NCBI GenBank assembly: GCA_017404065.1
Contig: JAFRDB010000106.1
Coordinates: forward strand, 1 to 64,000
Direction: 5' to 3'
Source of the DNA: Clostridia bacterium
Lineage (GTDB): Bacteria > Bacillota > Clostridia > UBA1381
DNA: 64,000 nt
Both the position numbers and the translations under genes were made by a program. Shown here in pieces: positions 6,596 to 15,015 of this stretch. The notes below the pieces were generated by a model that was not told the origin of the DNA, did not search any database, and saw only the letters and a program-made list of their open reading frames with translations. How positions within the stretch are numbered: position 1 is the first letter of the stretch; each line of letters begins with the position of its first letter.

Positions 6596-7795
6596 ATGGC
6601 AAAAAAGCGTGGAAACGGCGAAGGTAGTATCCGCCAGACAAAAGAGGGATATTGGGAAGCTCGTATTATGATAGGCTATAACGAAAAGGGCAAGCCGAAA
6701 TATAAGGTGTTTAGCTCTAAAACCCGTAGCGAGGTATCAAAAAAGCTGTCCAACTATATATCGGGTAAAAAGGCACTGACACCTGAGGTCGTTAGTCAGG
6801 ATACGGTTGCTCAATGGCTGCAAAAATGGTTAGATACATACGTTGCTCAAAATGTCAAAAGCTCTACAAGGGTATCATATGAGGGCATTGTGAAACATCA
6901 GCTTATACCGCAAATCGGACATATTAAACTTACTCAGCTGAAAAAGTCAGATATTGAGAATATGTATAGCACACTACTGATAAACGGGCGAGCAGACGGA
7001 AAAGGTGGCTTAGCAATAAAAACCCTTAACAATATAGCTTTATGTCTGCACAAGGCGTTACAAACCGCATATGAAAATGAGTATATTGTTAAAAATCCTG
7101 CATCAGTCGCTAAAGTGCCTACATTAAAGAGTGCCAACAAAGAAAAGAAGGAAATTAAAATTCTTCCCCGACAAGAACAGAAACAATTAATGGCTGTATG
7201 CGATAACTCGCCGTATGGCATGGGTATTTTTACAACGCTATATACAGGTGTACGTATTGCAGAATTACTCGGTATTATGTGGAGCGATATTGATTTTGAG
7301 AAAAAGACGATAAGCATATCAAGACAGGTTAACCGAGTACATGATTACAGTCCCAACGCAACAGCACAAACAAGGCTCGGTATTCAAAATGATACCAAAA
7401 CCAAGACATCAACACGAGTTATAAGCATGAATGATATTTTATCAGAGCGGCTGCTGCAATATAAAGCTGAACAAGCGGAGCATATAAGGCAATGGGGCAA
7501 GGCTTATAATGATTTAGGAATGGTTTTTGCTCGTGAGGACGGGTTTTATATCGACCCTGTGACCTTTAGAGATAATTATAACAAGATATTAGCAAAAGCA
7601 GGCTTAGACCATTACACCTTCCACGCCCTGCGCCATACATTTGCAACACGAGCATTGGAAGCAGGCATCCCAATAAAGGTAGTCAGCAAAATATTAGGTC
7701 ACGCAAGCGTGCAAATCACTATGGACACATATCAGCATGTACTGCCAGAATTACAAAATGAAGCTATGAACAGAATAGCGGAATACATGAGCTGA
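6596..7795 (+). CDS. Tyrosine-type site-specific integrase, 399 aa
   Basis: The start at ATG 6596 follows AAGGAG; the frame is open for 14 further codons upstream without a ribosome site. The N-terminus is an arm-binding domain (GEGSIRQTKEGYWEARIM), then a SAM-like core-binding domain (about 70-170) and the catalytic domain. All catalytic residues are visible: Arg220 (TGVRIAELLG), His343 and Arg346 (HALRHTFATRA), His369 (LGHAS) and nucleophile Tyr379 (TMDTYQHV). It should recombine the attachment repeats at 45-89 and 9401-9445. A fossil copy of the last codons of a related integrase is at 10532-10561. Confidence 0.95.
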   Translation: MAKKRGNGEGSIRQTKEGYWEARIMIGYNEKGKPKYKVFSSKTRSEVSKKLSNYISGKKALTPEVVSQDTVAQWLQKWLDTYVAQNVKSSTRVSYEGIVKHQLIPQIGHIKLTQLKKSDIENMYSTLLINGRADGKGGLAIKTLNNIALCLHKALQTAYENEYIVKNPASVAKVPTLKSANKEKKEIKILPRQEQKQLMAVCDNSPYGMGIFTTLYTGVRIAELLGIMWSDIDFEKKTISISRQVNRVHDYSPNATAQTRLGIQNDTKTKTSTRVISMNDILSERLLQYKAEQAEHIRQWGKAYNDLGMVFAREDGFYIDPVTFRDNYNKILAKAGLDHYTFHALRHTFATRALEAGIPIKVVSKILGHASVQITMDTYQHVLPELQNEAMNRIAEYMS

Positions 7796-8076
7796 TAATC
7801 AGCTATGATTTTGAATTAGAGAGTTATTGCTATAAAATTTTTAGTATCCGCAAAAATGCGGTTAGGCAGAAAAAACGGATATTTATCATTTATATCAATA
7901 ATTCTGAAAAGGCTGGTTACAGTGTGTAATAAACCAACCCTAAAAAAAGTATTGCAACTTTCAAACCCATATGATAAAATAAGGATAAGACTTATCTAAA
8001 AGAATAATATTACTACAAGAGAAATTATAAATCATTTCATGTAAGACAAAGCAAGAAACTAAGGAGGAAGATAAAC
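7796..8076. other. Spacer between integrase and abiH
   Basis: No gene is seen. It holds an imperfect hairpin GGCTGGTT ... AACCAACC (about 7911-7941) followed by an A-rich run, a possible weak terminator for int, and then the abiH promoter at 7952-7980. Confidence 0.5.
7952..7980 (+). promoter_or_regulatory. Sigma-A promoter for abiH
   Basis: TTGCAA (7952-7957), 17-bp spacer, TAAAAT (7975-7980), giving a 5' leader of about 90 nt. This lets abiH be expressed independently of the integrase. Confidence 0.55.
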
Positions 8077-9258
8077 ATGAATATACTTGTAATAGGTAAT
8101 GGGTTTGATTTGGCTCATAATTTGCCTACTCGATATATTGACTTCATCGATTATATTCACACTCTTGTCCGTTATTCAGTATGGCATCAAAACCTGGATG
8201 AGATAATTCCTACTATTGAGTACTCCAACTCCCTGCGAGAAATCATACAAGAATACACTTTAAACAAGCCTATTTTTTCAGCAGATGAAGCAAATAAACT
8301 AGTTGAAACCAATTATTTAATAAAAACTAATTATAAAAATAATAATAATAATTTAGATAGATGGGTGGATTTTGAGAAAACTTTATCTTATATAATTCAA
8401 GAATTAAATAAGACTCCCAGACACCGGTCTTTGCCAGAAAAAATATTGGAAACCGAGATAAGCACATCAGAATTTCCTAAAAATTTTTACGATCTTTTTT
8501 TGAAAGCTGAAGAATTCTTGAAAAGTGATTTAAATCAGTTAATCTTATCATTTGAAAAGTATATATGTGAAATAGTAGACAACAAAGAAATCAACTGCAT
8601 CCTTCCAGATATAAAAAACCTTGAGCAAGATATAGATAAATTGATCAGTTTTAATTACACCGATACATATAGAAAAGTCTATAAAATATTGGATGATGAA
8701 AACTGTCATTTTATACATGGAAAAGCAGACTTAAAAAGAACACCTGAAGAAAACAATATGGTTATGGGAATTGATGATTTTTGCGATAATCAAGAAGATG
8801 AATATGATTTAAAATTTATAGAATTTAAAAAGTTTTATCAACGCATTGCAAAAAAAACGGGTAACAAATATAAAAAGTGGCTTGAAGAAGTTAATACTAA
8901 CGCAGAAGATATAGATATCCGAATTAACTCCATGGATAAAACCCATTTCCCAAGTATACAACAGCATATATACAAATCAATTTTAGCAGAAAAATCAAAT
9001 TTATTAAATATCTATTTCTTCGGTCACTCATTAGATGTAACGGATAGAGATATAATAAGTGAATTGATATTGAACCCATTTGCAAAAACCACAATATATT
9101 ACCTTAATCAACAGGTTTATGAGCAACAAATAATGAATTTAATAAAAGTCATAGGTAAAGACAATCTTATTGAGAAAACAGGCAACGGCACACTTGAATT
9201 CGTGAAGCAGGCAGATCCTATTCCAAGGGACACAGAACTTGAAATAACAAGTGAATAA
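8077..9258 (+). CDS. abiH: AbiH-family abortive-infection protein, 393 aa
   Basis: The N-terminal motif MNILVIGNGFDLAHNLPTRY is the hallmark of the AbiH family, first described as a lactococcal abortive-infection (anti-phage) protein. A conserved C-terminal strand is also present (LLNIYFFGHSLDVTDRD), together with an ISFNYTDTY segment near the middle and an IHGKADL segment after it. The family carries a Rossmann-like nucleotide-binding start (GNGFD) and probably acts in the cytoplasm; its mechanism is not established. An AAGGAGG site precedes the ATG. The gene sits between integrase and attR, the usual cargo position, and has its own promoter. Its base composition is AT-rich like the rest of the element. 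Confidence 0.85.
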   Translation: MNILVIGNGFDLAHNLPTRYIDFIDYIHTLVRYSVWHQNLDEIIPTIEYSNSLREIIQEYTLNKPIFSADEANKLVETNYLIKTNYKNNNNNLDRWVDFEKTLSYIIQELNKTPRHRSLPEKILETEISTSEFPKNFYDLFLKAEEFLKSDLNQLILSFEKYICEIVDNKEINCILPDIKNLEQDIDKLISFNYTDTYRKVYKILDDENCHFIHGKADLKRTPEENNMVMGIDDFCDNQEDEYDLKFIEFKKFYQRIAKKTGNKYKKWLEEVNTNAEDIDIRINSMDKTHFPSIQQHIYKSILAEKSNLLNIYFFGHSLDVTDRDIISELILNPFAKTTIYYLNQQVYEQQIMNLIKVIGKDNLIEKTGNGTLEFVKQADPIPRDTELEITSE

Positions 9259-9261
9259 TAT

Positions 9262-9283
9262 TTCCTTATAACTATCCTTATAA
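9262..9283 (+). promoter_or_regulatory. Paired TTCCTTATAA-type motifs near the right end
   Basis: TTCCTTATAA at 9262-9271 and ATCCTTATAA at 9274-9283, with the same 12-bp spacing as at 137-158. Candidate integrase arm-binding sites on the right side of the element. Confidence 0.45.
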
Positions 9284-9400
9284 TGACAAACAAAAGAGCT
9301 ATTAAATAACAACACATAATAAGACATCAACCCTTTATAAGGCACAGAGAACAAGGCGATTTAATAAGACACAATAAGAGATAATGTATAGAGAATAATC

Positions 9401-9445
9401 CTCATAACCTTGAGGTCGTTGGTTCAAGTCCTTCCTCCGCACCCA
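9401..9445 (+). repeat. attR, 45-bp direct repeat
   Basis: Exact copy of 45-89. The element therefore occupies about 90-9400 plus one copy of the repeat. Confidence 0.85.
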
Positions 9446-9448
9446 GTT

Positions 9449-9481
9449 CGCGAGGCTGTAAAAACAGCCCCGCGTTTTTTT
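9449..9481 (+). terminator. Intrinsic terminator after attR
   Basis: Stem CGCG-A-GGCTGT (9449-9459) pairs with ACAGCC-C-CGCG (9464-9474) around a short A loop, followed by seven T. It lies 4 bp after the CCA end in attR and is probably the original tRNA terminator, displaced by the integration. Confidence 0.8.
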
Positions 9482-9545
9482 ATTCTTTATAAGACCATTA
9501 AAGGGCGCACATTCAGGTTCAAGTCCTTCCTCCGCACCCAAGTAA

Positions 9546-9579
9546 ACAAGGGATTTTCAAGCAGTTGAAAATCCCTGGT
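9546..9579. terminator. Palindromic terminator at the remnant left end
   Basis: Stem 9546-9560 pairs with 9565-9579 (one mismatch), loop GCAG, then T-rich sequence. Compared with 94-127 the bases differ but the pairing is kept, which indicates selection on the structure. Confidence 0.55.
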
Positions 9580-9642
9580 GTTTTTATTTTCCTTATAATT
9601 TTCCTTATAATGACTATAAGGTTGGATAATAAATCTTAAAAC

Positions 9643-9876
9643 TTAATTATCAAAATACAGCAATTTATAGGCAGGCACTTCAAGAGCTTTTGCGATCTTG
9701 AAAAGCGTATCCAATGAAATTGCCTTATAAATATTAGGTGCCTCTATTTGTCCGATAAAAGAGACGCCACAATCAAGAATTTCTGCAAGTTGTTCTTGAG
9801 TTAAGGATTTCAATTTTCTATAGTACGCTATTTTTAAACCAATTTTTATATAATCATCTTTAAATTCAATGTTCAT
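9643..9876 (-). CDS. XRE-family regulator, 77 aa
   Basis: A single Cro/CI helix-turn-helix (residues about 12-68): IAYYRKLKSLTQEQLAEILD, then SFIGQIE, and LDTLFKIAKALEVPAYKLL. No further domain is present. It belongs to the decayed element and is divergent from the SLOG-domain gene, so it may regulate it. The region between the two genes contains the promoter at 9904-9932. Confidence 0.8.
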   Translation of the reverse strand: MNIEFKDDYIKIGLKIAYYRKLKSLTQEQLAEILDCGVSFIGQIEAPNIYKAISLDTLFKIAKALEVPAYKLLYFDN

Positions 9877-9903
9877 TCATATCACCAAACATATTTTATC
9901 ATC

Positions 9904-9932
9904 TTGACACATAAATAAAAATATGATATATT
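9904..9932 (+). promoter_or_regulatory. Sigma-A promoter for the SLOG gene
   Basis: TTGACA (9904-9909), 17-bp spacer, TATATT (9927-9932), about 70 bp before the start codon at 10003. Confidence 0.6.
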
Positions 9933-10002
9933 TGCAATAATTATTACTATTCTAATAATAATTATAACAAATAAAATAACAGATTATAAAAAGTGGTAAG
10001 CT

Positions 10003-10533
10003 ATGATGATTAATGAAGAAGAAAAACGGCAACACCGCTGTTGCTTTACAGGACATCGTCCGGAGAAATTACACATTTCCGAAGAAAAAGTCAAAGAATT
10101 ACTAAAAGCCGAAATTGAACAGGCAGTTTTTGACGGCTTTAATGTTTTTATAACAGGTATGGCACGCGGCGTTGACATATGGGCAGCTATGATAGTTCTA
10201 AATATGCGAAAAACAGATAAAGAAGTAAAACTGATATGCGCATCACCATACCCTAACTTTGAAAAACAATGGACAAGCAGTTGGCAGTTGGATTATAATT
10301 ATATTATGTCTAACGCAGACTTGGTTCGGTTTATAAGCCCATTTTATATTAAGTCTTGTTTTCAATTACGCAATCAATGGATGGTCAACCACAGCAAAAG
10401 GGTAATTGCCGTTTTTACCGGAGAAAAGAGTGGTACAAAAAACACCGTGGATTATGCCCTCAGGCACGGTATTGAAGTACGAAATGTATTAGATACCAGA
10501 TTCCCCTATCCAAATTGCAAAACAAACTTATAA
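10003..10533 (+). CDS. SLOG-domain (DUF1273, YpsA-like) protein, 176 aa
   Basis: The motif CCFTGHRPEKL near residue 13, the TGMARGVDIWAA loop and the late GTKNTVDYALRHG motif are those of the DUF1273/YpsA branch of the SLOG (DprA/LOG-like Rossmann) superfamily. These proteins are thought to bind nucleotides or nucleotide-derived ligands, and related SLOG proteins take part in conflict systems. A second Met one codon on is an alternative start. The gene is intact although its surroundings are a decayed element, and it is followed at once by the integrase remnant. Confidence 0.85.
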   Translation: MMINEEEKRQHRCCFTGHRPEKLHISEEKVKELLKAEIEQAVFDGFNVFITGMARGVDIWAAMIVLNMRKTDKEVKLICASPYPNFEKQWTSSWQLDYNYIMSNADLVRFISPFYIKSCFQLRNQWMVNHSKRVIAVFTGEKSGTKNTVDYALRHGIEVRNVLDTRFPYPNCKTNL

Positions 10534-10561
10534 CCGAATAGCAGAATATATAAGCTGTTAA
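10532..10561 (+). pseudogene. Integrase C-terminal remnant
   Basis: This stretch reads NRIAEYISC and a stop, matching the last residues NRIAEYMS of the intact integrase (7795). The downstream bases also match. All upstream integrase sequence is gone and the SLOG gene abuts it, so a large deletion removed the gene. Confidence 0.7.
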
Positions 10562-10585
10562 TATCCTATGATTTTATAGCAATAA

Positions 10586-10629
10586 TTCTGAAAAGCACGA
10601 TCTAGATATCGGTATCGTGCTTTTCAGAA
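10586..10629. terminator. Strong inverted repeat
   Basis: 16-bp perfect arms (10586-10601 and 10614-10629; core AAAGCACGAT/ATCGTGCTTT) with a 12-nt loop. It marks the end of the element remnant and can terminate transcription, although no long T-run follows. Confidence 0.5.
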
Positions 10630-10637
10630 CGGGTCAA

Positions 10638-10835
10638 CTATAGATTATCAATAAAATTAGGGCGGTTAAGTGTTTTACGTTTCAAATCTAATGAAGATAG
10701 CCAATCACGCACTTTTTGCCGAACATATGTAGTCCGCATAAAACGATTGACACATACATAAAAATTTTGTCGATCTTTATATGTGATATTATCTGATTGA
10801 TCAATTTCATCAAATTTTAATGTTATAATTAAATG
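10638..10835 (-). pseudogene. Orphan reading frame without start codon
   Basis: An open frame of about 65 codons (reading KFDEIDQSDNITYKDRQ and later VRQKVRDWLSSLDLKRKTL, then a stop) has no plausible start codon and no ribosome site. It resembles the C-terminal end of a lost gene at the border of the element remnant. The family is unknown. Confidence 0.3.
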
Positions 10836-10885
10836 TTAATTATATGTATAAATCACCAAAAATGAAGATTTTTAGCTATATCTTC

Positions 10886-10914
10886 TTGCAAAATCGCTGT
10901 TTTTAATGTATAAT
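10886..10914 (+). promoter_or_regulatory. Sigma-A promoter for the transporter pair
   Basis: TTGCAA (10886-10891), 17-bp spacer, TATAAT (10909-10914), about 40 bp before the GTG start at 10954. Confidence 0.7.
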
Positions 10915-10953
10915 ACTGATATAAACAAAAAAATCACATAAGGAGAAATCATT

Positions 10954-11880
10954 GTGATTGGAATGAATAAGCTGCAGGCAAATCTGTGTCTGCTTTGCGT
11001 AACGCTTTGTTGGTCTACGGAGGTAATAATATTTGCCTGCATACCCGATAGCGTTTCGCCGTATGCAACAAATTGCATTACCTTCGCAATAGGGGCGACA
11101 CTTATTTTTGTGTCGTTCTGGAAGCGTATTTGCAAAAGCTTGCGAGAGCACGGCGCAAGTATTATAAAAGTATGTATCGGGCTTGGTATACTATGTATGG
11201 CTTATAATACAATGTATATATATGGGCTAAACGATTTTGATGTTTCGACAGGCTCTTTTACACTTTCTATGACTGTCGTTGTGCTTCCCGTTATTCTGCT
11301 TACTATGAGAGAAAAAACGGAGTTAAATACATGGCTGGGTGCGGCGCTTGTTCTTACAGGCATATTTTTCAGCTGCATTGAAAGCGTACGAATGAGTCAG
11401 ATAACGGGTTTTCTTTTGATATTTGGCGGATGTGTTATAAGGGCTGTTTATATAATTAAAGTGAACAAGTATACCAAGCAGTTTGACCCGATCGTTATAA
11501 GTGCACTTGTATGTGCAGTGGGCGCGGTGATAAGCTTCAGTTTGTGGTTTGCAAGCGATAAACGCACATTTGCTTCAATTGAATGGACAAAGCAAATGAT
11601 AGCAAGTATGTTTATTTACTCATACTTTATTGTTGCATTTGCGCAGACCTTAAACTTTTTCGCGCAGCGCAGAACAACACCGGCAAGTGCTACGATTATA
11701 TATTCGATCGAAATTATTTTTTCTACGATCTGGGGCATACTGCTTCCGTCAAGCCTTGTCACCCCGATAAAGCTGTCTCCGTATATCTTGATCGGAGTAT
11801 TTTTTGTCGTAGCAGGTAACCTTGTAAATCTGATCGATTTTAAGGCCATTGGCAAAAAGGAGGCGGACGAGCATGAATAA
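10954..11880 (+). CDS. EamA/DMT-family transporter, 308 aa
   Basis: About ten hydrophobic segments in two halves and the typical opening LCLLCVTLCWSTEVIIFACI place this in the drug/metabolite transporter (EamA, RhaT-like) superfamily of inner-membrane permeases. The substrate cannot be told. The GTG start at 10954 is chosen because AAGGAG lies at the right distance; ATG 10963 is an alternative. Its stop overlaps the start of the next gene by 8 bp, so the two membrane proteins are translationally coupled and probably work on a common solute. Confidence 0.85.
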   Translation: MIGMNKLQANLCLLCVTLCWSTEVIIFACIPDSVSPYATNCITFAIGATLIFVSFWKRICKSLREHGASIIKVCIGLGILCMAYNTMYIYGLNDFDVSTGSFTLSMTVVVLPVILLTMREKTELNTWLGAALVLTGIFFSCIESVRMSQITGFLLIFGGCVIRAVYIIKVNKYTKQFDPIVISALVCAVGAVISFSLWFASDKRTFASIEWTKQMIASMFIYSYFIVAFAQTLNFFAQRRTTPASATIIYSIEIIFSTIWGILLPSSLVTPIKLSPYILIGVFFVVAGNLVNLIDFKAIGKKEADEHE

Positions 11881-12421
11881 AAAGCCGTTTGTGAAAAGTT
11901 TAATGTTTTTTATCGTACAGATCTTTGTATATCTTGTTGTCGCATTGCCGTTTAAGGTGATGGACGTTATACCGGGCTTTACGGATATCCGTCCTGTTAT
12001 GCTTTTAACGCCTATATATGCTGTCTTTTTCGGATCTCAGGGCTGTCTTTCCCTGGCGGTTGGCAACCTCATAATGGACATTGTGAGCGATAGCCTCCGA
12101 TGGTCGTGCATAGCGGGATTCGTTGCAAATTTTCTTGGCCCGTTTATTATTTATTGGTTTTGGGCGCATATATCAAAAAGCCCATTCTCGTTGAGGAGTG
12201 CGAAAAATCTTCTAATTCATACAATGCTGATTATATGCGCCGCTTTTTTGGAAACGCTTATAATAACGCCTGCTGTCGCAATTGTATACCCCACGGTCGA
12301 TATATGGCTCTTTGCAACGACCGTTATGTTGAACTCTTCTCTGTTCCCTATGGGGCTCGGCATTCCTTTGACTATTCTGATGCAGGAAGAGTTGGGCTTT
12401 AAAGCGTATAACAGCAAATAA
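11873..12421 (+). CDS. ECF-S-component-like membrane protein, 182 aa
   Basis: Five to six membrane segments with a pattern RPVMLLTPIYAVFFGSQGCL followed by a GNLIMDIVSDS motif, similar to substrate-binding (S) components of energy-coupling-factor transporters such as the QueT-like group. No ATPase or T component is nearby, which is usual for S components that share a module encoded elsewhere. The start ATG 11873 lies behind AAAAAGGAGG and overlaps the stop of the upstream permease gene. Substrate unknown. Confidence 0.6.
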   Translation: MNKKPFVKSLMFFIVQIFVYLVVALPFKVMDVIPGFTDIRPVMLLTPIYAVFFGSQGCLSLAVGNLIMDIVSDSLRWSCIAGFVANFLGPFIIYWFWAHISKSPFSLRSAKNLLIHTMLIICAAFLETLIITPAVAIVYPTVDIWLFATTVMLNSSLFPMGLGIPLTILMQEELGFKAYNSK

Positions 12422-12491
12422 TCATGAACTTCAATATAATTTACAAGTACACTTTTCCGTTTTTTACAACATATCTTTTCTCGGAAAACAG

Positions 12492-12538
12492 ATGCACCGC
12501 TTTGGACTTGATTTTGCCAAAGCGGTGCATTTTAATTT
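12492..12538. terminator. Dispersed GCACCGCTT hairpin, copy 1
   Basis: Perfect 14-bp stem ATGCACCGCTTTGG (12492-12505) and its complement (12517-12530), 11-nt loop, then T-rich run. It lies between the convergent ECF-S-like and SLH genes. Copies at 15287-15330 and 21319-21359 share both sequence and structure. Confidence 0.75.
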
Positions 12539-12567
12539 TTTTTATAAAGGCTCTTTATATCGTTTGA

Positions 12568-15015
12568 TTATTTATAGCAGCGATAAAGGAATGTTACTAT
12601 CTGTCCGCGCAGGCAGTTGTCAGCGGGGCTGAATGTGGTATCGGTTGTGCCGCTTGTGATCTCATTCTCATACGCCCAAAGCACAGGATCATAATAGTAA
12701 TCACCCTCAAAAACATCCTCAAACGGATTTTCGACGCTTGCCTTCTCGCCTTTCATACGGTAAAGGAATGTAACGGTCTGTCCGCGTGTTACAGTATCAT
12801 GCGGGCTGAAAGTTGTGTCGCTTGTACCCTTTGTAATACCGTTTTCATACGCCCAAAGAACAGCCTTATAGAAATAGTCGTCTGCCTTTATATCCGCAAA
12901 CGGGCTATCCGCCGTGTTCGGTTCGGGTGAGCCTGCCGTACGCCAAAGGAAAGCAACTGTCTGTGCACGTGTGCAGGATTCATTCGGGCTGAATTTCATG
13001 TCCGATGTTCCTTGTGTGATGTCTTTTTCTGCCGCCCAAAGCACAGCGTCATAGAAGTAATCGCCTTTTGCGATATCTGTAAACGGATTTTCGTCATCCG
13101 TCGGCATCGGTGTAGGATCGGCAGGCGGTGTTGTGGGTTCGATGTCCTCTTTCACAAATACAGGTGTTACATCAACCTTGCCCGCCGGCATTGTAAAGGT
13201 ATATTCGCCGTCCTTTTCAGTCACTTCAACATCTTTGCCATCTTTGTCTGTAACGGTGAGCTTGTCGAGTTTATAGCCCTCGTCGGGTGTAACTGTTATT
13301 GTAACGGTGCTTCCTTTTGTAGCATCTTTCGGATTTACGGTAACAGAGCCGTTGTCCGTTTCGCCGGACGTTACGGTATAGGTCACAGGAGTAGAACCGC
13401 CACCGCCGCCACCGCCACGGCTGCGGGAGTTTTTCGTCCACTGTGCGAAAATTTCGGCTTCTGCGTCAAATACGGTTTCGGTCGTTATCTTTGTTCCGCC
13501 GCTTGCTGCGGTAAACCAGCCGTTAAAACTGTAACCGCTTCTTGTCGGAGTAGGCAGGCTTGTAAGCTTTCCGTCCGTATCTGTTTCATCTTTTGCAGGC
13601 GTTACTGTACCGCCGTTTGCGTTAAAGGTAATTGTGAAGGTCGGAACAAGCATGGGAATGTCCGCAACAGTTTTTGTCTGTGTTGTAAAGGCTGTTTTGG
13701 TAAATGTTGCTGTATAGGTGGTCTCGCCCTTTGCGGTCACGGTCGCCTGTTTTGTTACCTCCGAAGCGGTATTGACCGTCTCGCTGTCAATATGAGACGC
13801 GTCTCTTCCGCATACACGGGACGCGGTCACTTTTTTGTTGTCATCCGCCCAGGAATATGAAGGTATCCCCCAATTATGTCCGAGAGGGTCAATAGTTCTC
13901 GGCGTTCTTGAGATCTCTTCGCCGCAAACTGCGCAATATATAACCTCATCAAAGCTTCCGCTTCCCTCGCACGATGCGGAATGCTCATTCTCTTTTACCG
14001 CTGCTGCCGGAGAGTGTGCCGACGGCGCGGTAAGCGTGATATCGACATTTCCGGTCGGTGTACCCGAAACGGTAATTTGGGTTGCGCTGTTTCTTGTAAC
14101 GGTTATTCCGTTTACCGCTTCTACCGAGTATGTTTCGGGGAAACAATAGCCGTCGTTTGCCGTATAAACCACATCGGTAATTGCGTCGCCTTCCTTCACC
14201 GTCTGCGATCCCTCGCCGGAGGTTTTTGTCATATTCGCGCCCGCCGTTAGATTGACGGTGTACTTATACCAAATCGCAAATTCATAAGGGTTATCCTCGG
14301 TGCCGTTACCGCCGATAAGCTTCAAACCGGCAGGCGTTTGGGGAGTTTCCGCTTCGTAATCCTCCGGTTGGATGTAAATATAGTATTGGGTCGGGAGAAT
14401 ATACAGATATATTAGATGCTGTTTGTATGTGGAAGACCACCTTTCGTATCGGAGCGTCGCATCGCCATTGGTATGGTACACACTTCTGTCTTCATCATAT
14501 ATGTAGTAAAACTCCTCACTGCCAAACTCGATGGTGTCACCGAATTCCCATTCGGACTTTCCTCCGATGGTGAGGTCGGTGTTGGTCTCCGTTGCCCGGA
14601 ACCATTTGTAGCTGTCATTCTGACTTGCATCATAGGAAACCTGGTCGGTGCCGTCAATATTTGCGGACGCAACGGCTGTAACATCGCTGCCGAGTGTGGG
14701 GGCTGTGAATAAAGCGCCGTTGTTGCCGACAGCAGTCACGCTGCCGCCCGAAACAGTAAGTGCATCGGAATTGACGGTTGCTTTGTATTGGTCGTCCGAC
14801 TTCGTCATTTCAACACCCGGCCACATACAGTTTCCCGGAGAGTAATATACGTAAACATTTCCGGCATTTGAACTTGTTACCTGTACGCCGCCTACCCAAA
14901 GATCATAGCTTTCATCGGCAAACGCCGTGAGCGTCATGCTCGGCAAAAGCGTAAAGCACATTGCAAGTACCAGCAGCACACTGAATAGCCGTTTTGTTTT
15001 CTTTGAACATTTCAT
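12568..15015 (-). CDS. SLH-domain surface protein with InlB-type repeats, 815 aa
   Basis: A signal peptide (MKCSKKTKRLFSVLLVLAMC ... AFA) leads into a long beta-rich region, an InlB B-type repeat (about 485-550, with FNANGGTVTP and GYSFNGWFT), a poly-Gly hinge (SRGGGGGGGS), a second bacterial repeat domain (SGETDNGSVTVNP ... VDVTPVF), a Pro/Thr linker and three C-terminal SLH domains (about 640-815; each starts FxDI/V-GDYFYDAVLWA). SLH domains bind pyruvylated secondary wall polymers, so the protein should be displayed on the cell wall. A site AAGGAGG precedes the start. The ligand of the N-terminal part is unknown. Confidence 0.93.
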   Translation of the reverse strand: MKCSKKTKRLFSVLLVLAMCFTLLPSMTLTAFADESYDLWVGGVQVTSSNAGNVYVYYSPGNCMWPGVEMTKSDDQYKATVNSDALTVSGGSVTAVGNNGALFTAPTLGSDVTAVASANIDGTDQVSYDASQNDSYKWFRATETNTDLTIGGKSEWEFGDTIEFGSEEFYYIYDEDRSVYHTNGDATLRYERWSSTYKQHLIYLYILPTQYYIYIQPEDYEAETPQTPAGLKLIGGNGTEDNPYEFAIWYKYTVNLTAGANMTKTSGEGSQTVKEGDAITDVVYTANDGYCFPETYSVEAVNGITVTRNSATQITVSGTPTGNVDITLTAPSAHSPAAAVKENEHSASCEGSGSFDEVIYCAVCGEEISRTPRTIDPLGHNWGIPSYSWADDNKKVTASRVCGRDASHIDSETVNTASEVTKQATVTAKGETTYTATFTKTAFTTQTKTVADIPMLVPTFTITFNANGGTVTPAKDETDTDGKLTSLPTPTRSGYSFNGWFTAASGGTKITTETVFDAEAEIFAQWTKNSRSRGGGGGGGSTPVTYTVTSGETDNGSVTVNPKDATKGSTVTITVTPDEGYKLDKLTVTDKDGKDVEVTEKDGEYTFTMPAGKVDVTPVFVKEDIEPTTPPADPTPMPTDDENPFTDIAKGDYFYDAVLWAAEKDITQGTSDMKFSPNESCTRAQTVAFLWRTAGSPEPNTADSPFADIKADDYFYKAVLWAYENGITKGTSDTTFSPHDTVTRGQTVTFLYRMKGEKASVENPFEDVFEGDYYYDPVLWAYENEITSGTTDTTFSPADNCLRGQIVTFLYRCYK

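Larger units (their letters stand above)
45..9445. mobile_element. Integrative element, about 9.4 kb, in a tRNA-Met-like gene
   Basis: Exact 45-bp direct repeats at 45-89 and 9401-9445 bound an AT-rich block with a tyrosine integrase (6596-7795), an excisionase-like protein (1443-1616), divergent XRE regulators and cargo including an AbiH-family protein. The left repeat is the 3' part of a tRNA-like gene, which is the usual target of such integrases. No relaxase, coupling protein, type IV secretion or phage structural gene is visible, so it is best described as a small integrative, perhaps mobilizable or satellite-like, element. A terminator that probably belonged to the original tRNA lies directly after the right repeat. 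Confidence 0.85.
9516..10629. mobile_element. Decayed relative of the integrative element
   Basis: A 25-bp copy of the attachment core (9516-9540) is followed by about 100 bp (9541-9640) that align closely with the left end of the intact element (90-185), including its palindrome and the paired TTCCTTATAA motifs. At the other side, 10532-10561 encodes NRIAEY-S and the flanking words TATGATTTT and AATAATTCTGAAAAG match those after the intact integrase. In between are only an XRE and a SLOG gene. This is the remnant of a second insertion that lost nearly all of its integrase. Confidence 0.7.

Noticed and set aside
13012-13860. 282-aa plus-strand frame rich in Cys and Arg
   Set aside because: It is antisense to the SLH surface protein and is a by-product of its codon use.
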